This document shows, in pieces, positions 1 to 5,391 of a stretch of DNA of 5,391 bases. The position numbers and the translations under genes were made by a program. Source of the DNA: Planctomycetota bacterium (GTDB lineage Bacteria; Planctomycetota; B129-G9); assembly GCA_030607235.1 (NCBI GenBank), contig JAUWEX010000105.1, positions 1 to 5,391 on the forward strand. The letters are read 5' to 3'. Below the pieces are notes generated by a model. That model was given only the letters and a program-made list of their open reading frames with translations, had not been told where the DNA came from and ran no database searches. Numbering within the stretch: the first letter of the stretch is position 1; every line of letters begins with the position of its first letter.

Positions 1-343
1 CCAGAAGATAACTCACCTTTACTTCTTTCTCGCTCTCCTCGAGATCAAGAAATCTCGGCCTGTCGATTACGAATGAAACGAGTTCGCCCTCTTCGTCCGC
101 CGAGCGATCTTTGGCAATGACGAATTCCCGGTTGACCTCGATGCGCATCAGGCGCATGTCTTCAGTAAGGACTCGGTCTATGCCCTGCTCGATTTCCTGC
201 GCGCGCGCAATCGCCTCCACCAGGTTTACCGCATCGACGGTGTAATAAATGACCGAGCCGATGCTCAACATGATCATGGAGGTCATCAGGATCACGGCCA
301 GCAATTCCACAAGTGTCATGCCGCTATTTTTTTTCGGTTTCAT
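1..343 (-). CDS. gspJ: Minor pseudopilin GspJ, N-terminal part (3' end outside window)
   Basis: Minor pseudopilin of the tip complex. Codons 1-114 are present and the frame is open to the window edge. My translation from ATG 343 gives the leader MKPKKNSG (8 residues, three Lys), then MTLVELLAVILMTSMIMLSI: cleavage after G8, Glu13 at +5, helix about 9-30. Residues after the helix run YYTVDAVNLVEAIARAQEIE and then IDRVLTEDMRLMRIE, like the long amphipathic helix and first strands of GspJ. The ATG at 319 is excluded because it is the +1 residue of the mature protein and would remove the leader. The gene overlaps gspI by 20 nt. Only a weak GGG-type ribosome site precedes the ATG, so coupling to gspI translation is likely. 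Assignment to J rests on order after I and on the leader; the C-terminal half, which would confirm it, is missing. Confidence 0.88.
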   Translation of the reverse strand, partial: MKPKKNSGMTLVELLAVILMTSMIMLSIGSVIYYTVDAVNLVEAIARAQEIEQGIDRVLTEDMRLMRIEVNREFVIAKDRSADEEGELVSFVIDRPRFLDLEESEKEVKVSYLL

Positions 344-773
344 CAACCCGCACGACCGAACTGTATTTGACAAAGCGCTCTTCGCCGCCGATTTTGTAAT
401 AAACGCGAATGGTCAGCAGCGCCACGCCCTCCAGGGTCTCGGCGATTTCGTCGTCGAATATCTCCGAGGTCTCCACTTCCGAGATTTCGGAAGCCCATCT
501 GAATCCATTTTCTTCCTCAAAAGCGCCGCTGTCGTTGTCGTAGTCGGCGGCCTTTTTGCGTCCGGTGCGGATAAGGACCAGCGCCTCGTCGAGCGTTTTT
601 TCGGCAAGCCGACTCGCCTTGAAACGGCTCTGCTGATCGGCCATGCAAGCAAGGTTGTTGTTGCGCGCTACCAGCAGCCCAACAACGGTAATACCGATAA
701 TCGTGATCGCGGCCATGACCTCGATCATCGAGAGGCCACGCTGTCCGCGCAGGTTTTCACTCGCCCAGCGCAT
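324..773 (-). CDS. gspI: Minor pseudopilin GspI
   Basis: Minor pseudopilin that in characterised systems forms the tip complex with GspJ and GspK and starts pseudopilus assembly. It has 149 residues, slightly longer than the usual 120-140. The leader MRWASENLRGQRG ends in Gly13; cleavage would leave LSMIEVMAAITIIGITVVGL, with Glu18 at +5 and a hydrophobic helix to about residue 36. Leu at +1 in place of Phe/Met is tolerated in this family. Residues after the helix (SRLAEKTLDEAL, 53-64) and the closing beta strands (LLTIRVYYKIGGEERFVKYS) fit GspI; the middle is acidic. The start overlaps gspH by 17 nt and has GGAG 7 nt upstream. Its last two Lys codons fall in a run of eight A that is shared with the gspJ leader. 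Stop TAG at 326-324. The exact letter rests mainly on gene order. Confidence 0.88.
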   Translation of the reverse strand: MRWASENLRGQRGLSMIEVMAAITIIGITVVGLLVARNNNLACMADQQSRFKASRLAEKTLDEALVLIRTGRKKAADYDNDSGAFEEENGFRWASEISEVETSEIFDDEIAETLEGVALLTIRVYYKIGGEERFVKYSSVVRVDETEKK

Positions 774-1344
774 AATCGCACTCCGGTCTCACGTAACCGC
801 CGCTATACTCCACCGTCCCGGCCATCATCCTGACCATCACGGTGTATCTGCGCTCGCCGCCGCTCTCGATGTGAATGTAGTGCGGAATGAGCAGCCCGCC
901 GCTGGTAACTCTTACGCTTCGGATGTCGGTCTCGGCGCTGGAATCGTCGGCGAAGACGATTTTGTCGAATTTCATGCCTTCGGGCAGGCGGTAGGTTTCG
1001 AGCGCGTATTTTCGCGGCTCCAATTGGTCGAATTCCGCCTCGGCGGGCACGATCCAGCAGACGTTGTTTTCGAAATCGTACATGATCGCCATGTCGCGGG
1101 CTTGGTGCCTGGCGTAGGATTTGGCGCGCTGGATTATGTTGCCGACCCGGCGCGCGGTCTGGCGAAGTTCGTAGGTCGGCAGGAGGGAGTCGATATTCAT
1201 GACGGCGATCGTCGCGAAGATCGCTATGATTACGACGACGGCCATTATTTCTATCAACGTGAATCCCCCTGCGGTCGCGCTATGGCACACGACTGCCCCG
1301 CTGTCGCGCCGCTCAACACGCCGAAGGAGGATTTGGCGTTTCAT
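757..1344 (-). CDS. gspH: Minor pseudopilin GspH
   Basis: Minor pseudopilin expected near the tip of the pseudopilus together with I, J and K. It has 195 residues. The peptidase site is ATAGG|FTLIEIMAVVVIIAIF: cleavage after G27, Glu32 at +5, hydrophobic helix about 28-50. The C-terminal half carries the GspH-type beta-rich pattern, notably VRVTSGGLLIPHY (144-156) and RRYTVMVRMMAGTVEYSGGY (165-184). Position between G and I supports H. The leader from ATG 1344 is unusually long (27 residues, six Arg/Lys in the first 13). A GTG at 1290, with GGGG 5 nt upstream, would give a 9-residue leader but without any Lys or Arg, so the longer start is preferred. Mature cysteines are C96 and C189. The ATG follows the gspG stop by 2 nt with only a weak ribosome site. 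The 3' end overlaps gspI by 17 nt. Confidence 0.88.
   Translation of the reverse strand: MKRQILLRRVERRDSGAVVCHSATAGGFTLIEIMAVVVIIAIFATIAVMNIDSLLPTYELRQTARRVGNIIQRAKSYARHQARDMAIMYDFENNVCWIVPAEAEFDQLEPRKYALETYRLPEGMKFDKIVFADDSSAETDIRSVRVTSGGLLIPHYIHIESGGERRYTVMVRMMAGTVEYSGGYVRPECDYALGE
781..784 (-). promoter_or_regulatory. gspI ribosome binding site inside gspH
   Basis: GGAG on the minus strand, 7 nt before the gspI ATG at 773 and lying within the last codons of gspH. It supports the overlapping start rather than a start further downstream. Confidence 0.65.
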
Positions 1345-1346
1345 CT

Positions 1347-1760
1347 CTAATCGTCTCGGTTGGAGATGTCTTTGTTCTCGCCTTCGCCGTCTGGCCGCCC
1401 GTCAGAGCCAAATGACTTGATCTCAAAATCATCTCCGTTATTCTTGTCGTAGTAATATGCGTTGCCCCAAGGATCTAAATTTATTTTATCCACCCAGGGA
1501 CCTACGATCTCTCCATTAGGTGTTTCCTGCTTTTGTGTTAATTCTTCAAGGCGATCAGGATAGACCTTGCAAACCATCCTGAATTCTTTCACGGCGGCTT
1601 CATAGGTTTCTATTTCCATTCGGGCCACGGTTTGCTCCGAACGCAAGATTTTCGGCAGGATAACAACCGCTACCGTACCGACCAAAAGCCCGATAATCAC
1701 TACAACGGCCATGATCTCTACAAGCGTAAAGCCGCGGTCGTTCCGTATTTTTTTCTTCAT
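1347..1760 (-). CDS. gspG: Major pseudopilin GspG
   Basis: Main subunit of the periplasmic type II secretion pseudopilus. With the ATG at 1760 it has 137 residues, normal for GspG. The leader MKKKIRNDRG (10 residues, basic) is followed by FTLVEIMAVVVIIGLL: prepilin peptidase would cut after G10, Glu15 is the essential +5 residue, and residues 11-35 form the membrane helix. Family hallmarks downstream are EAAVKEF near 55-60, YPDRLEEL (67-74), DPWGNAYYY (96-104) and the C-terminal loop SFGSDGRPDGEGENKDI (116-132). In the family that loop is a calcium-binding site; D120, D124 and D131 are candidates. The usual TTEQGL stretch after YP is replaced by DRLEEL. A TTG at 1778 would add six residues but lacks a ribosome binding site. 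Its base composition is noticeably less GC-rich than the adjoining genes. Stop TAG, 2 nt before gspH. Confidence 0.97.
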   Translation of the reverse strand: MKKKIRNDRGFTLVEIMAVVVIIGLLVGTVAVVILPKILRSEQTVARMEIETYEAAVKEFRMVCKVYPDRLEELTQKQETPNGEIVGPWVDKINLDPWGNAYYYDKNNGDDFEIKSFGSDGRPDGEGENKDISNRDD

Positions 1761-1764
1761 GCAA

Positions 1765-1772
1765 ATCACCTC
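1765..1772 (-). promoter_or_regulatory. gspG ribosome binding site overlapping the gspF stop
   Basis: The minus strand reads GAGGTGAT here, a near-perfect match to the anti-Shine-Dalgarno sequence, with GAGG 8 nt before the ATG at 1760. Its first two bases are the last two bases of the gspF TGA stop. This decides the gspG start in favour of ATG 1760 over the in-frame TTG at 1778, which has no such site. Confidence 0.8.
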
Positions 1773-2985
1773 AAACAAGATTACTCATCTCAATAATGGG
1801 CTGCATCACCGCCATCACGACAAAGCCGATGACCACGGCCATGCCGACGATCATAGTAGGCTCGATAAGCGACGTAAGCCGGTCCAGAGATGTTTCAACT
1901 TCGTCTTTGTAAGCCTCCGATATGCCCGTGAGGACTTCTTCCATCTGGCCGCTTTCTTCGCCCACGGCTATCATGTGCCCGACCATCGGGGGGAACATGC
2001 CGGTCTTTTGCAGCGGCGTGGAAATGTCGGTGCCTTCGACGATGCGTTCGTAAATCGTTTCCATCGCCTCGCGCATCAGCGAATTCTGCATAACGCGCTT
2101 GAGTATCAGGAGGCTGTCGGTTACCGACATGCCGCTGCCCAGCAGGGCATGAAAAGTCATGGCGAACCGCATGATCGCCTGTTTCCTGATTACGTCGCCG
2201 ATGATGGGAATGCGAATCACGGCGCTGTCGACGGCGTACTTGCCGCGCGGAGTCCGCTTGAACCAGATAAACCCCAGCACCAGCGACAACACACACAGCA
2301 ACATGACCCACCACCATTGCCTGGTAAACTCGCTTACTGCCAGCAAAACCTCGGTTGCGAAGGGAAGGTTCGTGCCCTGCTTTTCAAACAGGTCTTTCAT
2401 CTTGTTTACGACGAAGAACAACAGGATAAAGACGACTCCCGTTCCCATCAGCGCCAAGACGGCAGGATAGATCATCGCGGAAATCACCTTGTTACGAAGG
2501 TGGTTGCGCTTGCCGGTGAAATCCGCCAGCATACCCAGCACACGGTCCATCTCGCCGCTGGCCTCGGCTGCGCGAATCATGTTCGCATAAAGATCGTCGA
2601 AATATTCCGGGTGCGCCGACATCGCGTCGGCCAGCGTCTCGCCCTTGCTGACGCGCTCCCGCAAATCGCTGAAAACATGGCGCAGGTGCTCGGTCTCGGA
2701 CTGTTCGGCGACAATATCCAGTGCGCGTATCAGCGACACTCCCGTCTTGAGCAGAGTCGCCAATTGCCGCGTGGCGACGGTAACGGCCTTGAGCCGCCGG
2801 CCTGCGAGCCATTTCGGCAGGAAGTCGCGAGAAGCGACGTTATCGCCGGTAAGCGGGCGGACATCGGTTACAAAAAGGCCTTCCTCTTTGAGCGCCAGGG
2901 CTATTTCGCCGCGCGAGCCGGATTCCCTCGTTCCGGTGCGGGTCTTGCCGTCTCGCGATATCGCCTTATATTGGTATACGGGCAT
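1771..2985 (-). CDS. gspF: Type II secretion inner-membrane platform protein GspF
   Basis: Polytopic inner-membrane protein at the centre of the assembly platform, contacting GspE and GspL and helping load pseudopilins. Its 404 residues match the usual length of about 400. It opens with MPVYQYKAISRDGK, the typical GspF N-terminus. Two T2SSF domains repeat the same pattern. The first (about 70-193) has LATLLKTGVSL and AEASGEMDRVL. The second (about 272-394) has FHALLGSGMSVTDSL, VGEESGQMEEVL and SLIEPTMIV. Three hydrophobic segments are visible, at about 170-193, 224-242 and 377-397, the expected topology. The start is set by ATG 2985 behind a strong AGGAGGGG. The TGA stop (1773-1771) lies inside the ribosome binding site of gspG, so the two are probably translationally coupled. 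PilC of type IV pili is the close relative; the pseudopilin neighbours and gspD/gspE favour GspF. Confidence 0.97.
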   Translation of the reverse strand: MPVYQYKAISRDGKTRTGTRESGSRGEIALALKEEGLFVTDVRPLTGDNVASRDFLPKWLAGRRLKAVTVATRQLATLLKTGVSLIRALDIVAEQSETEHLRHVFSDLRERVSKGETLADAMSAHPEYFDDLYANMIRAAEASGEMDRVLGMLADFTGKRNHLRNKVISAMIYPAVLALMGTGVVFILLFFVVNKMKDLFEKQGTNLPFATEVLLAVSEFTRQWWWVMLLCVLSLVLGFIWFKRTPRGKYAVDSAVIRIPIIGDVIRKQAIMRFAMTFHALLGSGMSVTDSLLILKRVMQNSLMREAMETIYERIVEGTDISTPLQKTGMFPPMVGHMIAVGEESGQMEEVLTGISEAYKDEVETSLDRLTSLIEPTMIVGMAVVIGFVVMAVMQPIIEMSNLV

Positions 2986-3023
2986 GTTTGTTCAACCCCT
3001 CCTCGTCTTATCGCAGGGAGAAC
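2985..3023 (-). other. gspE-gspF intergenic gap with gspF ribosome binding site
   Basis: This is the only spacer of any length in the window: 38 nt between the gspE stop and the gspF ATG (the ATG begins at 2985). On the minus strand it contains AGGAGGGG (3003-2996), a strong Shine-Dalgarno 10 nt before the ATG, which supports that start. I see no promoter boxes and no stem followed by a U-run, so it looks like a within-operon spacer. Confidence 0.7.
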
Positions 3024-4679
3024 TTACAAAAGGAACGCCTCGCGCTGTGTTACGCGGATAACTTCGTCGGCGGTGGTCAGTCCGTCAAGGATTTTCTGTT
3101 TGCCATCCATGCGTAGCGTTACCAGCCCGCGGCGCATAGCGGCCTTCTTGATTTCGGTCGCGGAAGCGCGATCAACTATCTGGTTTTTGACCTCTTCGGT
3201 AATCGGCAGCACCTCGTATATTCCCGTCCGGCCCTTGAAACCGGTGTTCATGCACTCTTCGCAGCCCTCGCCGGTGTAAAACTGGATGTTGCCGGAGTGC
3301 GCCTCGTCGATATCGAGTTCCTGCAATTCTTCGCGCGGCGCATCCATGGGCTTGCGGCAGTGCGGACAAATCAGGCGGACAAGACGTTGCGCCGCCACGC
3401 CGATCAACGACGAGGCAACCAGGTACGGCTCGACGCCGAGGTCGAGCAGGCGCGTAACGGCACCGGCGGAGTCGTTGGTATGCAGGGTGCTGAGCACGAG
3501 GTGGCCGGTAAGAGAGGCCTGGATCGCTATGCGCGCGGTTTCGAGGTCACGTATCTCGCCGACCATGATGATGTCGGGGTCCTGCCGGACGATCGAGCGC
3601 AGCCCGCGCGCGAAATTCAGGCCCTTCTTGTTAGAAACCTGTATCTGGCTGATGCCGGGCAGAAGGTACTCAATGGTGTCTTCGACGGTGATGATGTTTT
3701 TTTCGGGCGAGTTGATTTCCTTGAGCATCGAGTATAGCGTGGTCGTTTTGCCGCTGCCCGTCGGCCCGGTAACCAGCAGTATTCCGTGCGTGTAACGGAT
3801 GTAACGGCCCAGCATCGCGAAGTCCCGCTCGCTGAGGCCGATTTTGCCGAGACTGTAAATATCGGCGCTCTTGTCCTGCAAACGAATAACGATACGCTCG
3901 CCGAAAGAGGTCGGCACGCTGGAAATTCGCATATCCACTTCGCGGTCGCCGATCAGAACGCTTGTGCCGCCGTCCTGCGGCAGGCGGCGCTCGGCGATGT
4001 CCATCTCGGCCATGACCTTGACGCGCGAAATCAGTGCATCCTGAATTTTCTTGGGTGGCGTCATGCGGTCGTAAAGCACGCCGTCGATCCTGAAGCGAAT
4101 CACGAGCCGCTGTTCGTAAGGCTGGATGTGAATATCGCTGGCGCGCAACTGGATCGCCTGGAGGAGGATGTGGTTCATCAGTTTGATTACCGGCGCAGAA
4201 GTGGCCATATCCATCAGGTCGGTAACCTGTTCGAGTTCGCGCGCGATGCCTTCGATGTTGGTGTCTTCGATTTCGTCGAGCACGCGCGTTACGGCGGTGG
4301 TGTCCTTCTGGTAGGTCTCGCTGATCACGCGCAAAATCTCGTTGCTCGGCGCAAGGATCATATCCAGCGGCATGTCGAGCAAGTCGGACAGGTCGTCGAA
4401 AACGGTCGTGTTGAGAGGCTGACTCGTGGCGACTTTCATCACGCCGTTGACCTTGCCCATGCCTATCACGAGTTTGGAGCGCGCGAAGTGAGCCGAAACC
4501 CTCGACGCGAATTCGAGACTGCCGTAGGTGTGTTCGAGTGTCTCGCAGAATTCCATGCCGAGCCGCTCGGCGGCCTGCCGGAGAAATTCCTGCTCCGGCA
4601 TCGACTCCGAGTTCAGCCGCAGTTTGCCAAGCGATCGCGCCGCGCCGTCAACCGGCGTATTTCGTTCGCTGGAAGACAT
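3024..4679 (-). CDS. gspE: Type II secretion ATPase GspE
   Basis: Cytoplasmic hexameric ATPase that powers pseudopilus assembly through the inner-membrane platform (GspF, GspL). It has 551 residues, within the usual GspE/PilB range. The N-terminal T2SSE_N-like domain covers about residues 25-125. The RASDIHIQP motif at 179-187 opens the ATPase N2 domain. Walker A is GPTGSGKTT (305-313), the Asp box VEDTIEY (332-338), Walker B IIMVGEIRD (370-378) and the His box LSTLHTNDSAGAVTRL (396-411). Two CxxC pairs (C438/C441 and C473/C476) form the zinc-binding C-terminal motif typical of GspE and PilB. The Asp box has Thr at 335 where the family usually has Pro. The ATG at 4679 lies 5 nt after the gspD stop, with no clear Shine-Dalgarno, so translation may be coupled to gspD. 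An in-frame ATG at 4601 behind a GGAG only 3 nt away is a weaker alternative. TAA stop. Confidence 0.98.
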   Translation of the reverse strand: MSSSERNTPVDGAARSLGKLRLNSESMPEQEFLRQAAERLGMEFCETLEHTYGSLEFASRVSAHFARSKLVIGMGKVNGVMKVATSQPLNTTVFDDLSDLLDMPLDMILAPSNEILRVISETYQKDTTAVTRVLDEIEDTNIEGIARELEQVTDLMDMATSAPVIKLMNHILLQAIQLRASDIHIQPYEQRLVIRFRIDGVLYDRMTPPKKIQDALISRVKVMAEMDIAERRLPQDGGTSVLIGDREVDMRISSVPTSFGERIVIRLQDKSADIYSLGKIGLSERDFAMLGRYIRYTHGILLVTGPTGSGKTTTLYSMLKEINSPEKNIITVEDTIEYLLPGISQIQVSNKKGLNFARGLRSIVRQDPDIIMVGEIRDLETARIAIQASLTGHLVLSTLHTNDSAGAVTRLLDLGVEPYLVASSLIGVAAQRLVRLICPHCRKPMDAPREELQELDIDEAHSGNIQFYTGEGCEECMNTGFKGRTGIYEVLPITEEVKNQIVDRASATEIKKAAMRRGLVTLRMDGKQKILDGLTTADEVIRVTQREAFLL

Positions 4680-4684
4680 TTTGG

Positions 4685-5391
4685 TTATTTCGTTTCTTTG
4701 GGCTTTTCCGAATCGTTGCCTTTGGGCAGGGCCGCAGGCGCGGATTCGGCGTTTTCGTTTTCCGGTTCACCTTTCTTGCCGGCATCATCGCTGTCGTCTT
4801 GGTCGGTTTCGTCCTCTTCTCCCTTTTTCTTGGTCAGGTTTTCGATATCTTTCTGCTTGGCCTGGGTCGCCTTTTCCAGATCGCCGAAGTCGGCGTCGTC
4901 GAGTATCTGCGGCCTGATGAAGAGGTAAAGCCGTGTCTGGCTGTTGGTGTCGGACTCGCTTCGGAACAACCACCCCAAAATGGGTATTTTGCTCAAAAAC
5001 GGTACGCTGCTTTTGGTTTCGGTCTGGTTGTGCACCGCCATGCCGCCGATGATGACCGTCCTGCCGTTGGGCACGGTAACGGTGGTGGTCAGGTGGTTGC
5101 GCTGTTTGGGAGGGGGGACGCCGGGGGTTGTGGAGGCGCCTATGAAGGAATCTACGTCCTGCTCGATATAGAGCCGCAGGTACTTGCCGCCCTCACTGAT
5201 CGCGGGCACCACCTTGACCCTGATCCCCGCCTCGACGTATTCCTTGAACGAAATGGAGTCGGTCGTTTCGCCGGTGGTCAGTTCGGTTGTCGGCTCCTCG
5301 CGGATGCTCTCGAAAACGGCTTCTTCGTTGTCGTTAACCAGCAACAGGGGAGTCGAGACGACGTTGATGTTGGTTTTGGTGCTAAGCGCGT
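4685..5391 (-). CDS. gspD: Type II secretion secretin GspD, C-terminal part (5' end outside window)
   Basis: Outer-membrane channel subunit of the type II secretion system; secretins form a large ring through which folded substrates leave. Only the last 234 codons are present. The frame is open to the window edge and begins ALSTKTNINVVSTP, the conserved secretin segment that precedes the gate region. Further matches to the family follow: EAGIRVKVVPAI (visible residues 53-64), VPNGRTVIIGGM (106-117), VPFLSKIPILGWLF (129-142) and LYLFIRPQIL (154-163). An internal TTG at 5344 lies in the middle of the conserved domain and is not the start. After about residue 164 the protein ends in a 70-residue charged, low-complexity tail rich in E, D, K, N and S. 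This tail may replace or include a pilotin-binding S-domain, but I cannot recognise one. Stop TAA at 4687-4685, only 5 nt before gspE. Family assignment is firm; that it is GspD rather than PilQ follows from the gsp neighbours. Confidence 0.96.
   Translation of the reverse strand, partial: ALSTKTNINVVSTPLLLVNDNEEAVFESIREEPTTELTTGETTDSISFKEYVEAGIRVKVVPAISEGGKYLRLYIEQDVDSFIGASTTPGVPPPKQRNHLTTTVTVPNGRTVIIGGMAVHNQTETKSSVPFLSKIPILGWLFRSESDTNSQTRLYLFIRPQILDDADFGDLEKATQAKQKDIENLTKKKGEEDETDQDDSDDAGKKGEPENENAESAPAALPKGNDSEKPKETK

Noticed and set aside
249..1350. Two overlapping plus-strand open frames (249-833 and 643-1350) opposite gspI and gspH
   Set aside because: Both are antisense to genes with clear prepilin signals, have no leader, domain or ribosome site, and overlap each other.
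1761..1778. TTG at 1778 as an earlier gspG start, giving a 16-residue leader
   Set aside because: The ATG at 1760 has an ideal GAGGTGAT site and gives the typical short basic leader; the TTG has no site of its own.
2996..3022. Possible small hairpin in the gspE-gspF gap pairing CTCC (3020-3017) with the GGAG of the gspF ribosome site
   Set aside because: Only four Watson-Crick pairs plus two G-U with a loop of about 14 nt; too weak to call a regulatory structure or terminator.
1711..3279. Long plus-strand open frame of 522 codons opposite gspF and the end of gspE
   Set aside because: It is antisense to clearly identified gspF/gspE; its His/Arg/Asp-rich composition is the mirror of Met/Val/Ala/Ile codons of a membrane protein, it shows no domain and no ribosome binding site, and it crosses gene boundaries.
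3786..4928. Plus-strand open frame of 380 codons opposite gspE and the gspD tail
   Set aside because: Antisense shadow of gspE, whose motifs are unambiguous; no recognisable protein features, and composition is explained by the opposite strand.
1..5391. CRISPR arrays, tRNA/rRNA genes, insertion sequences or a non-canonical gene hidden between gsp genes
   Set aside because: Coding density is almost complete, the largest gap is 38 nt, and I saw no repeated units, terminal inverted repeats, transposase motifs or RNA-gene signatures on either strand.

Overview
The window holds one gene cluster, read entirely from the minus strand: the core of a general secretory (type II) secretion operon in the standard order gspD-E-F-G-H-I-J. 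It starts inside gspD at the right edge and is cut inside gspJ at the left edge. Every gene is identified from motifs readable in its translation. These are the secretin C-terminal motifs (GspD), Walker A/Asp/Walker B/His boxes plus a four-cysteine zinc site (GspE), two copies of the T2SSF fold with three membrane segments (GspF), and four consecutive prepilin-peptidase leaders of the form G|xTLxE or G|xSxxE (GspG, H, I, J).

Layout from right to left, which is the direction of transcription: gspD C-terminal part (5391-4685), 5-nt gap, gspE (4679-3024), 38-nt gap, gspF (2985-1771), 10-nt gap, gspG (1760-1347), 2-nt gap, gspH (1344-757), 17-nt overlap, gspI (773-324), 20-nt overlap, gspJ N-terminal part (343-1). 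There is no non-coding stretch longer than 38 nt and no promoter or terminator is visible, so this is the interior of a longer transcript. gspC would be expected upstream of gspD, and gspK/L/M downstream of gspJ, both outside the window.

How the products work together: GspE is the cytoplasmic ATPase and drives the inner-membrane platform, which includes GspF. The platform assembles a short periplasmic pseudopilus with GspG as the major subunit and GspH/I/J as minor or tip subunits, after an outside-encoded prepilin peptidase (GspO/PilD type) removes the leaders. The pseudopilus pushes folded periplasmic proteins out through the GspD secretin channel in the outer membrane.

The organism must be a diderm bacterium because it encodes a secretin. 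Base composition is moderate to fairly high (mid-50s % GC judged by counting sample lines), with gspG lower. The phylum cannot be fixed from this fragment. Divergent pseudopilins and a charged secretin tail would fit an uncultivated deltaproteobacterial, PVC-type or similar lineage, but that is only an impression. I do not see a novel system here. The points worth a second look are details within a well-known machine: a long GspH leader, an acidic secretin tail, a GC dip over gspG, an altered Asp box in GspE, and an A8 run shared by the gspI/gspJ overlap.
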